Counted from the stretch's first letter, positions 7,870 through 16,561 are shown. The stretch is DNA of 64,000 bases from Lentzea pudingi (GCF_014646255.1 NZ_BMNC01000003.1:186001-250000), one strand, 5' to 3'. Notes: generated by a model not told the origin, from the letters alone. Translations and numbers: made by a program.

Positions 7870-8508
7870 ATGGACCTGGCCTGCCAGGCGGTGCTGTTCG
7901 ACATGGACGGCGTGCTGACCGACTCGACGGTGTCCGCCGAACACGCGTGGACGCGATGGGCGCACGAGTACGGCGTCGACCCCGAGGACGTCCTGCGCGG
8001 ACTGCACGGCCGTCGCGCCACGGACACCGTTCGCCTGTACGTGCCCGATTCGGCGCACGCCGAGGCGCTGGCGCGGATCAACGAGATCGAGGTAGCCGAC
8101 GCCGGTTCGACCTCCCCGATCCCCGGCGCCCGAGAACTGGTGGACTCGTTGCCGGACAACTGGGCGCTGGTCACGTCCGCTCCGCCCGAGCTGCTGACGG
8201 TCCGGCTTGCCGCGGTGGGCATCCCGCTGCCGTCGGTGGTCATCAACGGCGACGACGTGACGCGCGGCAAGCCCGATCCCGAGGGCTACCTGAAGGCGGC
8301 CGGCAAGCTCGGACTGCCGATCGGGGAGTGCGTGATCTTCGAGGACAGCGGCAACGGGATCGCCGCGGGTCTCGCCGCCGGACCCGCCGCCGTGGTCGGC
8401 GTCGGCGAGGGCGCGCTGGACACACCCGCGCCCGTGGTCGTGAGGGATCTGCGTTCGGTCCGATGGATCGGCGGCGGTCTCCAGGTGAGCGAGAACCTCA
8501 GGCACTAG
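7870..8508 (+). CDS. HAD superfamily phosphatase (beta-phosphoglucomutase-like)
   Basis: A 212-residue HAD hydrolase. Motif I is FDMDGVLTD, with nucleophile Asp11 and acid/base Asp13. Motif II is the Thr-Ser pair in WALVTSAPP, motif III lies around GKPDPEGYLKAA, and motif IV is FEDSGNGIAAG. The helical cap after motif I fits the small-sugar-phosphate phosphatase (GPP/beta-PGM-like) group. An AGGAG site overlaps the end of the DUF6510 gene, so it is the last gene of the molybdo-oxidoreductase operon. The substrate cannot be deduced. Confidence 0.88.
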   Translation: MDLACQAVLFDMDGVLTDSTVSAEHAWTRWAHEYGVDPEDVLRGLHGRRATDTVRLYVPDSAHAEALARINEIEVADAGSTSPIPGARELVDSLPDNWALVTSAPPELLTVRLAAVGIPLPSVVINGDDVTRGKPDPEGYLKAAGKLGLPIGECVIFEDSGNGIAAGLAAGPAAVVGVGEGALDTPAPVVVRDLRSVRWIGGGLQVSENLRH

Positions 8509-8539
8509 CCCCAGGCCTGGAACGTCTCCAGACCTGGGG
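8509..8539 (+). terminator. Terminator hairpin after the HAD gene
   Basis: CCCCAGGCCTGGA (8509-8521) pairs with TCCAGACCTGGGG (8527-8539), with one mismatch and a 5-nt loop. It begins immediately after the HAD stop codon and ends the 6.3-8.5 kb operon. Confidence 0.75.
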
Positions 8540-8626
8540 CCGTTTCCCCGAAACTTGTCCGGTTTGACATGCCCGATACCTCCGAACGGCCGTAGCCGCG
8601 ATGTTGAATCGTGTGCGTTGATGTGT

Positions 8627-8650
8627 GGGAGCGCTCTTACAACGTTGTAA
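8627..8650. promoter_or_regulatory. Double operator before the PA14-GH2 gene (LacI site plus TACAACGTTGTA palindrome)
   Basis: GGGAGCGCTCTT (8627-8638) is a near copy of the GAGAGCGCTCTC palindrome repeated across this region. It overlaps a perfect 14-bp palindrome, TTACAACGTTGTAA (8637-8650). The two centres are 11 bp apart, one helical turn, and lie 22-45 bp upstream of the glycosidase start. The first palindrome has the central CG and dyad symmetry typical of LacI-family operators. The LacI gene 3.1 kb downstream is the obvious candidate. Confidence 0.65.
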
Positions 8651-8671
8651 AAACGAAGGGGATCTTCGCCG

Positions 8672-11600
8672 ATGAAGAAAGCCGCCCCCGTACTCGTCGC
8701 TCTGCTGCTGGCGCTGGGCATAGCGCCCGGCGTGCCGTCCGCAGCTGCCGCCGAGCCCGTGCACGGCCTGAAGGGCGAGTACTTCACCATGTCGGCACCG
8801 GGCGCGCGGGACTTCGCGAACCTGGCCGGCACCGTGCTCGACGCCGACGTGAACCAAGGGGACCTGACCGGTGTGTTCGGGTTCCTGGCCGGCCGCACCG
8901 AACACACGACCGCCCGCTGGACCGGGCAGATCGCGGTGCCGCAGACCGGCGACTACACCTTCCACGCCATCGGGGACAACGGCTTCCGGCTGCTGATCGA
9001 CGACAAGTCCGTGATCGACCACTGGGTGCCGGACTGGGACCGCGAGCAGACCAGTGCGCCGGTGACGCTCACCGCCGGACGCCAGTACGCCTTCAAGCTG
9101 GAGATGTTCCAGGACGTGGGCGGCGCCAACATGTTCCTGCGCTGGTCCAGCGCGAACACGCCCAAGCAGCTCGTGCCGGAGTCCGCGTTCACGCCGCCCG
9201 CCGACTTCAAGGTCGTGCCGCGCACCGCCGAGGTCTCCAGGGACGGGCGCACGCTCACCGCCGACTTCGGTGGCCGCGTCACGGGCACCAACGACCTGAA
9301 GGACCACCTGCGCGTCGAGGTCGACGCCACTCCGTTCCCGATCTCGCTCATCACCACGAACCGCAACCGGGCGACGATCCGGCTGGGCGAGCGGGTGCTG
9401 AAGGGCCAGCGGGTCCGGATCTACTACGACGGCGCGGGCGCGCTCGCGGTCGACGGTCAGAAGGTCGGGAAGACCGCGCGCACGACCGGCAACGTCTCCA
9501 CGGAACGGCTCCGCACGCCGTGGGGCGAGAACTTCGACGCGCGCAACCCGCTGCCGGAGTACCCGAGGCCGCAGTTGGAACGCGACAAGTGGCTGAACCT
9601 CAACGGGCCGTGGGAGTTCGCCGCGGCCAAGGCCGGCGAGCAGCCCGCGTTCGGCAAGAAGCTGCGCGAGAAGGTCATCGTCCCGTACCCGATCGAGTCG
9701 CAGCTCTCCGGTCTCGAACGGCACGAGGACCACATGTTCTACCGCAGGACCGTGTCCGTGCCGCACGACTGGCGCATCGGCAACGGCCAGCGGTTGAAGC
9801 TCAACTTCGGCGCGGTCGACTACGAGGCCAAGGTCTGGGTGAACGGCAAGCTCGTCGCCGAGCACACCGGTGGTTACACGGCGTTCAGCGCGGACATCAC
9901 CGACGTGCTCAAGCGCGGTGAGCAGGAGATCGTCGTCGGCGTCACCGACACCACCGGCCCGAACCAGCCCAAGGGCAAGCAGTCGCCCAACCCCAGCGGC
10001 ATCTTCTACACGGCGTCGTCGGGCATCTGGCAGACTGTGTGGCTGGAGCCGGTGGCCGATAAGGGCATCGACGAGATCAAGACGACCCCCGACCTCACCA
10101 CGAGTTCGCTCAAGGTCAACGTCAAGTCCGCCGGCACCGCCACCGTCACCGCCGTCGCGCGCGACGCCAGGGGCAAGCAGGTCGGCACGGTCACCGGTCC
10201 CGCGAACTCGAACCTGACGCTGCCGGTGCCGGACGCGCACCTGTGGACGCCGGACGACCCGTACCTCTACAAGCTCGACATCATGCTCGGCAAGGACAAG
10301 GTCAAGAGCTACTTCGGCATGCGCTCCACCGGCATCGCGAACGTCGGCGGCACGCCCAAGCTGACGCTCAACGGCCAGCCGATCTTCAACCTGATGCAGC
10401 TCGACCAGGGCTTCTACCCGGACGGCCTGAACACGGCGCCGAGCGACGAGGCCCTCGTGTTCGACCTGAAGGCGCAGAAGGACCTCGGCTTCAACTCGGT
10501 CCGCAAGCACATCAAGGCCGAACCCGCCCGCTGGTACTACCACGCCGACCGGCTCGGACTGCTGGTGTGGCAGGACTTCGTGGCCCTCGAGGACGGCAAC
10601 AACCCGCTCTCGCAGGAGCGGTTCGTCAAGGAGGGCAAGGAGCTGATGCACCAGCTCCAGAACTACCCCTCCATCTACGCCTGGATCGTGTTCAACGAGG
10701 GCTGGGGCGAGTGGGACCGCACCGTCACCGGCCAGATCACCGACGAGGTCAAGGCGCTCGACCCGAGCCGCGTCGTCAGCGCCCACAGCGGCGTGAACTG
10801 CTGCGCCTCCAAGGGTGACAGCGGCAAGGGCGACGTCATCGACCACCACGACTACAACAACACCGACCCGGCCCGCCCGGACGGCAAGCGCGTCGTGATG
10901 GACGGCGAGCACGGCGGCTTCACGTTGCGCACGCCGGGTCACCAGTGGCCGGGTGCGCCGATCGCGATCTACAGCGGCGTGACCGACAAGGCGGCGCTGA
11001 CGGCGAAGTACGTCGACAACACCCGCACGTTCTACCTCGGTCAGGCGCGGCAGGAGATGTCCGCGTCGGTCTACACGCAGGTCACCGACCTGGAAGGCGA
11101 GCTCAACGGGCTCTGGACCTACGACCGCAAGCGCATCAAGGTCGACCCCGGCCCCGTCCGGGAGATCAACCGGCGCGTCATCGAGGCCGGGGCGAACGCG
11201 GGCAAGCCGTACCCGTACGCGGGCAGCGGCGAGTGGAAGCTGAACGAGACCAAGGGATCCACGGCCAAGGACTCGACCGGCAAGAACCCGCTGACGCTCA
11301 GCCCGAGCGGCGCCACGTGGAAGGACGGCGCGCTGCAGTTCAAGAACGGCTCGGCGGACACCTACGGCCCGGTCGTCGACACGACCAAGGACTACACCGT
11401 GTCCGCGAAGGTGCGCCTCGACGAGGTGCCGGGCAACTACGCCTCCGCGGTGAGCCAGGACGGCAGGGAGCGGGAGAACCCCTTCTACCTGCAGTACGGC
11501 CAGGGTGCGTTCGCGTTCAGCACGCCGGGCGGCAACCGGGCCCGGTTCGAGACCACGCCGGAGATCGGCCGCTGGTACGAGCTCAAGGGTGAGCGCAAGG

Positions 11601-11764
11601 GCAACGAGATCCGGCTCTACGTGGACGGTGCGCTCGTCGCCACCGCCGCGGCGGGACCGGCGATCGTGAGCACCGGCGCGTTCACCGTGGGACGTGCGAA
11701 GTACAACGGCCAGAACGTCGATTTCTGGCCTGGTGCGATCAAGGACGTCCGCGTCACCTCCTGA
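8672..11764 (+). CDS. Secreted PA14-GH2-LamG glycoside hydrolase
   Basis: A 1030-residue secreted enzyme. A Sec signal peptide (MKKAAPVLVALLLALG, with cleavage near SAAAAEP) leads to a PA14 carbohydrate-binding domain (about 35-175), a short linker domain, a LacZ-type GH2 core (about 290-850) and a C-terminal concanavalin-like LamG/laminin-type domain (about 860-1030). The likely acid/base is Glu676 in IVFNEGWGEWD, and the nucleophile is probably Glu746 in MDGEHGGF. The modular build suggests a beta-galactosidase- or glucuronidase-like enzyme acting on plant or microbial polysaccharides. The overlapping operators just upstream and the LacI gene just downstream suggest substrate-induced expression. 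Confidence 0.88.
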   Translation: MKKAAPVLVALLLALGIAPGVPSAAAAEPVHGLKGEYFTMSAPGARDFANLAGTVLDADVNQGDLTGVFGFLAGRTEHTTARWTGQIAVPQTGDYTFHAIGDNGFRLLIDDKSVIDHWVPDWDREQTSAPVTLTAGRQYAFKLEMFQDVGGANMFLRWSSANTPKQLVPESAFTPPADFKVVPRTAEVSRDGRTLTADFGGRVTGTNDLKDHLRVEVDATPFPISLITTNRNRATIRLGERVLKGQRVRIYYDGAGALAVDGQKVGKTARTTGNVSTERLRTPWGENFDARNPLPEYPRPQLERDKWLNLNGPWEFAAAKAGEQPAFGKKLREKVIVPYPIESQLSGLERHEDHMFYRRTVSVPHDWRIGNGQRLKLNFGAVDYEAKVWVNGKLVAEHTGGYTAFSADITDVLKRGEQEIVVGVTDTTGPNQPKGKQSPNPSGIFYTASSGIWQTVWLEPVADKGIDEIKTTPDLTTSSLKVNVKSAGTATVTAVARDARGKQVGTVTGPANSNLTLPVPDAHLWTPDDPYLYKLDIMLGKDKVKSYFGMRSTGIANVGGTPKLTLNGQPIFNLMQLDQGFYPDGLNTAPSDEALVFDLKAQKDLGFNSVRKHIKAEPARWYYHADRLGLLVWQDFVALEDGNNPLSQERFVKEGKELMHQLQNYPSIYAWIVFNEGWGEWDRTVTGQITDEVKALDPSRVVSAHSGVNCCASKGDSGKGDVIDHHDYNNTDPARPDGKRVVMDGEHGGFTLRTPGHQWPGAPIAIYSGVTDKAALTAKYVDNTRTFYLGQARQEMSASVYTQVTDLEGELNGLWTYDRKRIKVDPGPVREINRRVIEAGANAGKPYPYAGSGEWKLNETKGSTAKDSTGKNPLTLSPSGATWKDGALQFKNGSADTYGPVVDTTKDYTVSAKVRLDEVPGNYASAVSQDGRERENPFYLQYGQGAFAFSTPGGNRARFETTPEIGRWYELKGERKGNEIRLYVDGALVATAAAGPAIVSTGAFTVGRAKYNGQNVDFWPGAIKDVRVTS

Positions 11765-11769
11765 TCTCG

Positions 11770-11804
11770 GGAGAACGCTCTCCGGACGTGGTACAACCGT
11801 CGTA
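11770..11804. promoter_or_regulatory. Operator sites before the LacI gene
   Basis: GGAGAACGCTCTCC (11770-11783) is a one-mismatch copy of the regional palindrome. TACAACCGTCGTA (11792-11804) echoes the TACAACGTTGTA palindrome seen at 8637-8650 and overlaps the LacI start codon. Centres are about 21.5 bp apart, two helical turns. The arrangement suggests autoregulation. Confidence 0.6.
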
Positions 11805-12817
11805 TGAGCAAGGTTGCGCCCACGCTGGAGGACGTCGCGAAAGTCGCGGGAGTGTCCCGCGCGACGGTCTCGCGTGTCGTCAACGGCACGCGGAACGTCG
11901 ATCCTGACATCCAGGAGACGGTGCGCAACGCGATCGAGCAGACCGGGTACACGCCCAACCGCGTGGCCCGGTCTCTCGTCACGCGCCGCACCGGCACCGT
12001 CGCGCTGGTGATCTCCGGCGCTGGCGGGGGGTCGGACGTCTTCACCGACCCGTTCTTCGGCCGCGTGACGGCGGGCGTGGTCGACTTCCTGCGCGGCCAC
12101 AGCGTCCACCCGGTCCTCATGCTCGCCGACTCGGACCACGCGCGGACCGAGGTCGTCGAGTTCCTGAGACAGGGCAGCGCCGACGGCGCCCTGCTCGTCT
12201 CCACCCACCCCGCCGACCCGCTGCCCGCCCGCCTGCTCGACGCCGGCGTGCCCTCGGTGCTCTACGCGCGGCCCGGCAGCCCGATGCCGGTCAGCTACGT
12301 CGACATGGACCACCGCGCGGGCGGCCGGCTCGCCGCGGACCACCTGGTGGCGGCGGGCAGGTACAACATCACCGCCATCTCCGGCCCGATGGACGTCCTG
12401 GCGAGCCAGGACCGGCACGCAGGCTTCCGCGACGCCATGGCCCGCCACGGTTTCCCGTACGTACCGACGGTCGAGGGCGGCTTCACCGCCGAGAGCGGCG
12501 CGGCGGCGATGCACCAGCTCCTCTCCGAGTGCCCCGACCTCGACGCCGTGTTCGCCGCGAACGACCTGATGGCGCAGGCGGCCGTGGACGTGCTGCTGGA
12601 GCACGGGCTGCGCGTGCCCGACGCCGTCGCGGTGGTCGGGTTCGACGACAGCGCCCCGGCCCTCGCGTGCCGTCCGCAGCTCACGACGGTCCGGCAGCCC
12701 GTGGAGCGGATGGCCGCGCAGATGGCCGACCTGCTGCTCGCGGACCTCGAAAAACCGGGACAACGGCCGAGATCCGTCATCTTCGAACCGGAACTCGTCG
12801 TCAGGGCCTCCGCCTGA
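11804..12817 (+). CDS. LacI family transcriptional regulator
   Basis: A 337-residue LacI/GalR repressor. The N-terminal helix-turn-helix (TLEDVAKVAGVSRATVSRVV, residues 7-26) and hinge (YTPNRVARSLVTRR) are intact. The periplasmic-binding-protein-like effector domain (residues about 62-330) contains the usual FAANDLMAQAAVDVL and VVGFDDS motifs. It sits between two secreted carbohydrate-active genes. Copies of GAGAGCGCTCTC precede those genes, itself, the DUF1996 pair and the MFS gene, so it probably represses all of them until a sugar inducer binds. The inducer is unknown. Confidence 0.93.
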   Translation: MSKVAPTLEDVAKVAGVSRATVSRVVNGTRNVDPDIQETVRNAIEQTGYTPNRVARSLVTRRTGTVALVISGAGGGSDVFTDPFFGRVTAGVVDFLRGHSVHPVLMLADSDHARTEVVEFLRQGSADGALLVSTHPADPLPARLLDAGVPSVLYARPGSPMPVSYVDMDHRAGGRLAADHLVAAGRYNITAISGPMDVLASQDRHAGFRDAMARHGFPYVPTVEGGFTAESGAAAMHQLLSECPDLDAVFAANDLMAQAAVDVLLEHGLRVPDAVAVVGFDDSAPALACRPQLTTVRQPVERMAAQMADLLLADLEKPGQRPRSVIFEPELVVRASA

Positions 12818-12853
12818 TTGACCTGCCCGACACCTGCCGTTAACGTCCCCTGG

Positions 12854-12865
12854 GAGAGCGCTCTC
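12854..12865. promoter_or_regulatory. LacI-type operator GAGAGCGCTCTC
   Basis: A perfect 12-bp palindrome 45 bp upstream of the discoidin/beta-helix gene. It is identical to the sites at 16550-16561 and 16654-16665. Confidence 0.7.
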
Positions 12866-12909
12866 ACGCCCCTGTCCAAGGCTTCCGCCCTTCCCCGTCA
12901 GGCAGGATC

Positions 12910-15105
12910 ATGGGATCGACCCTGTCCAGGGCCGCCGCGTTCGCCGCTGCCGCCTTGTGTTTGGTGACCACTGTCAGCGCCACATCTCAGGCCGGAGCCG
13001 CCGCGTGCGGCACCGGCAACGTCGCTCTCAACCGCCCCGCCACCACCTCGTCCACCGAGAACGGCGGCACACCCGCGTCGGCTGCCGTCGATGGCAACGC
13101 GGGGACCCGCTGGTCCTCGCAGTTCTCCGACCCGCAGTGGCTGCAGGTCGACCTCGGTTCCACCCAGCAGGTCTGCCGCGTGGCCCTGAGCTGGGAGGGC
13201 GCGTACGGCAAGGCTTTCCAGGTCCAGCTGTCCGACACGGCGGCCGCGAACTCCTGGCGTGACGTCTACTCGACCACCACGAGCACGGGTGGCAACCAGT
13301 CGCTCGACGTCAGCGGGTCTGGCCGCTACCTGCGCGTGCTCGGCACCCAGCGCGGCACCGGCTACGGCTACTCGTTGTGGGAGCTTGGTGTCTTCACCGG
13401 CACCCCGGACACGCCGGGTGTGACGCCGACTGATCCGCGCAATCCTGATTTCGGTCCGAACGTGTACGTCTACGGGCCGGGTTCGTCGCAGGCGGAGATG
13501 CAGTCGCGGCTGGACGCGATCTCGGCGCAGATGAAGACGAACCAGTTCGGTCCGCAGCGCCACGCGGTGCTGTTCAAGCCGGGCAGCTACAACGCCGACG
13601 TGAACCTGCGCTTCTACACCCAGATCGTCGGTCTCGGCCTCATGCCGGACGATGTGAACATCAACGGGCACATCCGAGTCGAGGCCGACTGGTTGCAGCA
13701 GGGCAGCGACCCGAACAACCTCGGCAACGCGACCCAGAACTTCTGGCGCGGCGCGGAGAACCTCTCGGTCACGTTGCCTCCCAACCAGATCGAGCGCTGG
13801 GCGGTCTCGCAGGCCACCGCGTACCGGCGGATGCACTTGCGCGGTCAGGCGCACCTGTGGAACGGCTACGACGGCTGGGCCAGCGGTGGTCTGATCGTGG
13901 ACAGCAAGATCGATGGTGTGACCGTGTCCGGTTCGCAGCAGCAGTTCCTGACCCGCAACAGCAACCTCGCGGGCGGCTGGTCGGGTTCGGTGTGGAACAT
14001 GGTGTTCGCCGGGACGCAGGGCGCGCCGCCGAACAACTTCCCGAACCCCTCACACACCACGGTCGACACCTCGCCGGTGACGCGGGAGAAGCCGTACCTG
14101 TACTTCGACAACTCCGGTGAGTACCGCGTCTTCCTGCCCGCGTTGCGCCAGAACTCGCGTGGCACGAGCTGGGAGAACGGCAACCCGGGCACGTCGGTGT
14201 CGCTCGCGGACTTCTTCATCGTCAAGCCAGGCACCCCGACCGCGACGATCAACGCGGCGTTGCAGCAGGGCAAGCACCTGCTGCTCACGCCCGGTATCCA
14301 CCAGGTCGACGACACGATCCGTGTGACGAGGCCGAACACGGTCGTGCTCGGCTTGGGTCTCGCGACGCTGACGCCCACGACGGGCAAGGCCGCGCTGACG
14401 ACGTCCGATGTGGACGGTGTGAAGCTGGCCGGGTTCCTGGTCGACGCGGGGGTGCAGAACTCCCCGGTGCTGCTGGAGATCGGCGACTCGAGCGCGAACT
14501 CGCACGCGGCCAACCCGACCTCGTTGCACGACGTGTACCTGCGTGTCGGCGGCTCCCAGGCGGGCAAGGCAACGGTCAGCATGCGTGTGAACAGCCGCAA
14601 CACGATCATCGACCACACTTGGGTGTGGCGGGCGGACCACGGTGAGGGTGTGAGCTGGACGGCGAACCCGGGCCAGAACGGTGTGGTCGTCAACGGTGAC
14701 AACGTCATCGCGTACGGGTTGTTCGTGGAGCACTACCAGCAGCACAACCTGGTCTGGAACGGCAACGGCGGCCGGGTCTACCTCTACCAGAACGAACTGC
14801 CGTACGACCCGCCGAACCAGGCCGCGTGGATGAACGGCTCGAAGCGGGGCTGGGCCGGCTACAAGGTCGCGGACGCCGTGACGACGCACGAGGCGTTCGG
14901 TGTCGGTGTCTACGCCTTCAACCAGGCGGATCCGAGCGTGGTCACCGACAACGGCTTCGAGGCGCCGAACCGGCCGGGAGTCCGGTTCACGCACCTCGTG
15001 GCGGTGTCGCTCGGCGGAGTGGGCACGATCGCCAACGTCATCAACGGCACGGGTGGTCAGGCGGACCTGGCGAACCAGGTCCGCTACGTCGTCAGCTACC
15101 CGTGA
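12910..15105 (+). CDS. Secreted discoidin plus right-handed beta-helix protein
   Basis: A 731-residue secreted protein. A Sec signal (AAAFAAAALCLVTTVSA) is followed by a discoidin/CBM32 domain (about 35-165, starting NVALNRPATTSSTENGG) and a long pectate-lyase-like beta-helix region (about 180-731) with repeated short strands such as NTVVLGLGLATLTP and NVIAYGLFVEHYQQHN. Homologues are often labelled adenylyl cyclase or coagulation factor 5/8 protein, which has no support here. A polysaccharide lyase or glycoside hydrolase acting on a beta-glucan-like or uronic polymer is more plausible, but no catalytic residues can be assigned. A perfect LacI-type operator lies upstream. Its stop overlaps the convergent DUF305 gene by 10 bp. 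Confidence 0.8.
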   Translation: MGSTLSRAAAFAAAALCLVTTVSATSQAGAAACGTGNVALNRPATTSSTENGGTPASAAVDGNAGTRWSSQFSDPQWLQVDLGSTQQVCRVALSWEGAYGKAFQVQLSDTAAANSWRDVYSTTTSTGGNQSLDVSGSGRYLRVLGTQRGTGYGYSLWELGVFTGTPDTPGVTPTDPRNPDFGPNVYVYGPGSSQAEMQSRLDAISAQMKTNQFGPQRHAVLFKPGSYNADVNLRFYTQIVGLGLMPDDVNINGHIRVEADWLQQGSDPNNLGNATQNFWRGAENLSVTLPPNQIERWAVSQATAYRRMHLRGQAHLWNGYDGWASGGLIVDSKIDGVTVSGSQQQFLTRNSNLAGGWSGSVWNMVFAGTQGAPPNNFPNPSHTTVDTSPVTREKPYLYFDNSGEYRVFLPALRQNSRGTSWENGNPGTSVSLADFFIVKPGTPTATINAALQQGKHLLLTPGIHQVDDTIRVTRPNTVVLGLGLATLTPTTGKAALTTSDVDGVKLAGFLVDAGVQNSPVLLEIGDSSANSHAANPTSLHDVYLRVGGSQAGKATVSMRVNSRNTIIDHTWVWRADHGEGVSWTANPGQNGVVVNGDNVIAYGLFVEHYQQHNLVWNGNGGRVYLYQNELPYDPPNQAAWMNGSKRGWAGYKVADAVTTHEAFGVGVYAFNQADPSVVTDNGFEAPNRPGVRFTHLVAVSLGGVGTIANVINGTGGQADLANQVRYVVSYP

Positions 15106-15617
15106 CCGAGCTTGCCGAGCTGATCCCTGCGGGATGACTCGACGGACGCCGCGAACTCCTTGGTCGCGGCGTCCGTTCCGCCTTCCTGTTCACTGCGGGC
15201 GAGTTTCACGGTCTGGTCGAGGTGCTCGTGGAGCTTCTTCGCGAGTGAGGTGGGATCCGTCCGGATGGCCAGCAGGTCGGCCTCGGAGATCAGACCCGGC
15301 ATCTGGTGGCCGGCGTGCAGGTTGGTGTCCGGCAGCCCGGCGCGGTCCCGCAACTGCCGCAAGTGGACCAGCTCGGCCGAGTGAGACGCTCTGAGCGCCG
15401 CGGCGAACTCGGCCAGCGCCGGTGGGGCGGAGTCGAGGGCGGGCAGCAGCTGTTCGTTCATCGGGATCATCAGCTGGACCCACGCCGTGTCCGTGGCGTT
15501 GAACGAGGACACCGGCGCCGGTGGGGGAGCGGGCGCGGCGCACCCCGCCAGCAGCAGCAACGCGGGAACACCCCAGGGCACGCGCCGCCCTGGGGTGCAT
15601 GAGGCGAGGAACCTCAC
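15096..15617 (-). CDS. DUF305 lipoprotein
   Basis: A 173-residue lipoprotein with a lipobox (LLLLAGC) near residue 25 and a DUF305 four-helix ferritin-like domain. DUF305 proteins carry His/Met residues that may bind metal; HSAELVHLRQL and HAGHQMPGLIS fit this. The GTG at 15617 overlaps the stop of the upstream DUF1996 gene (GTGA), giving translational coupling. A strong hairpin at 15569-15597 lies over the first codons, so a downstream start (GTG at 15581) or attenuated expression is possible. Its 3' end overlaps the beta-helix gene. Confidence 0.75.
   Translation of the reverse strand: MRFLASCTPGRRVPWGVPALLLLAGCAAPAPPPAPVSSFNATDTAWVQLMIPMNEQLLPALDSAPPALAEFAAALRASHSAELVHLRQLRDRAGLPDTNLHAGHQMPGLISEADLLAIRTDPTSLAKKLHEHLDQTVKLARSEQEGGTDAATKEFAASVESSRRDQLGKLGHG
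15142..15176 (+). terminator. Hairpin downstream of the beta-helix gene
   Basis: ACGGACGCCGCGA (15142-15154) pairs perfectly with TCGCGGCGTCCGT (15164-15176) across a 9-nt loop, 37 nt after the beta-helix stop codon. It lies within the 3' coding part of the opposing DUF305 gene, so it could terminate the plus-strand transcript at the convergent junction. Confidence 0.55.
15569..15597 (-). terminator. Hairpin between DUF1996 and DUF305, over the DUF305 5' end
   Basis: CACCCCAGGGC (15569-15579) and GCCCTGGGGTG (15587-15597) form an 11-bp perfect stem with a 7-nt loop. On the minus strand it begins 16 nt after the DUF1996 stop. It could terminate most DUF1996 transcripts or mask DUF305 translation. 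Confidence 0.5.
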
Positions 15618-16516
15618 CGCGGCAACCGGTAGTCCGGTCCGAGCGCGGCACCTCGATTCGGCTTGTACAGGTCGAACCCGCGCGGGTCGCACTGCAGGCC
15701 GCCGTTGACGCAGTGGCGGACGAGCGCGGCCTGGGTGGGTGCGTCCCAGGCGTTCATGAAGTCGTAGTGCCAGGTGTACCCGCGACCGCTGGCGAGCCGC
15801 ACGCGGGACATGTCGCCGGAGACCGGGAACGCCATCTTGAACTCGATCATCGGTACCCCCACGGGGTGCGACGGCGGGCAGACCAGCGTCGCGCGGTCCG
15901 GGTAGGCCATGTGCGACTTGTGGTCCGCCGAATCGAGGTCACGGCCGTTCCAGCAACTCGGTGCCTGGTAACGGACGTTGAGCTGCGTACCGGGCGGGCA
16001 GTACGCCGGGAAGTCCCAGTTGTGGAAGCTGTCGCCGCACTCCCAGCCCTCGACCGCGCCGGGTGCGGTGCGGAACTGCTCCTGCGTGGCCGTGGGACTG
16101 CCGACCACGAACCGGATGCCCGCCGGGAACGGCACGACGTCCTGGTACCGCAGGATGCCGGACTTGTAGTAGATCACCTGCGGGAAGTTCGGCGGCACGA
16201 TCTGGTCGCCGTTGTAGACCGACGGGAACCAGTACGCGGACTTGTCGTCGGGCGTCCTGCAGTTGGTCTGACCTGCTTTCAGGGAGTCGTTGGTGCTGCC
16301 GGCCTTGGTGGAGCTGTTGCCGAGGAACGTGTGCATGTGCGACGCGCCCGGTAGTCCCGGGAAGACGATCGGGTCGTCCGGGAGGTGGGTCGTGACCGAG
16401 CAGTTCGCCTGGAACTCGTGGTGCGTGACCAGGTCGTCCGCCTGAGCCGACTGGGTCACGACCACGGCCGCCGCCAGGGCGGCCGCCATCGTCAACGCGC
16501 TGAGTTTTCGGGACAC
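15614..16516 (-). CDS. Secreted DUF1996 protein
   Basis: A 300-residue secreted protein of the DUF1996 family, known from fungi and actinomycetes and often attached to carbohydrate-binding modules. A Sec signal (LSALTMAAALAAAVVV, cleavage after SAQA) is followed by the family motifs HEFQANCSVTTHLPDDPIV, GASHMHTFLGN and SYWFPSVY-like SAYWFPSVYNGD. Several His/Asp residues and six or more cysteines suggest a metal-binding, disulfide-stabilised fold. The GTG at 16516 is chosen because AGGAGGACAAAG precedes it. A perfect LacI-type operator lies 34 bp upstream, placing it in the same carbohydrate regulon. Its biochemical role is unknown. Confidence 0.85.
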   Translation of the reverse strand: MSRKLSALTMAAALAAAVVVTQSAQADDLVTHHEFQANCSVTTHLPDDPIVFPGLPGASHMHTFLGNSSTKAGSTNDSLKAGQTNCRTPDDKSAYWFPSVYNGDQIVPPNFPQVIYYKSGILRYQDVVPFPAGIRFVVGSPTATQEQFRTAPGAVEGWECGDSFHNWDFPAYCPPGTQLNVRYQAPSCWNGRDLDSADHKSHMAYPDRATLVCPPSHPVGVPMIEFKMAFPVSGDMSRVRLASGRGYTWHYDFMNAWDAPTQAALVRHCVNGGLQCDPRGFDLYKPNRGAALGPDYRLPR

Positions 16517-16549
16517 CTTTGTCCTCCTGCCGAGTGGGGTTCCGGCTTG

Positions 16550-16561
16550 GAGAGCGCTCTC
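16550..16561. promoter_or_regulatory. LacI-type operator GAGAGCGCTCTC
   Basis: A perfect palindrome, extendable to GGAGAGCGCTCTCC (16549-16562), upstream of the DUF1996 gene in the divergent region shared with the MFS gene. Confidence 0.7.

Noticed and set aside
8498..12763. A 1421-codon open frame on the minus strand opposite the GH2 and LacI genes
   Set aside because: It is antisense to two well-supported genes. Its composition is the Arg/Val/His-rich kind expected from GC-rich third-position mirroring, and it has no recognisable domain.
12910..15105. Adenylyl cyclase function for the discoidin/beta-helix protein
   Set aside because: No cyclase catalytic motif is present; that label appears to be database carry-over. 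The beta-helix and discoidin architecture points to polysaccharide binding or cleavage.
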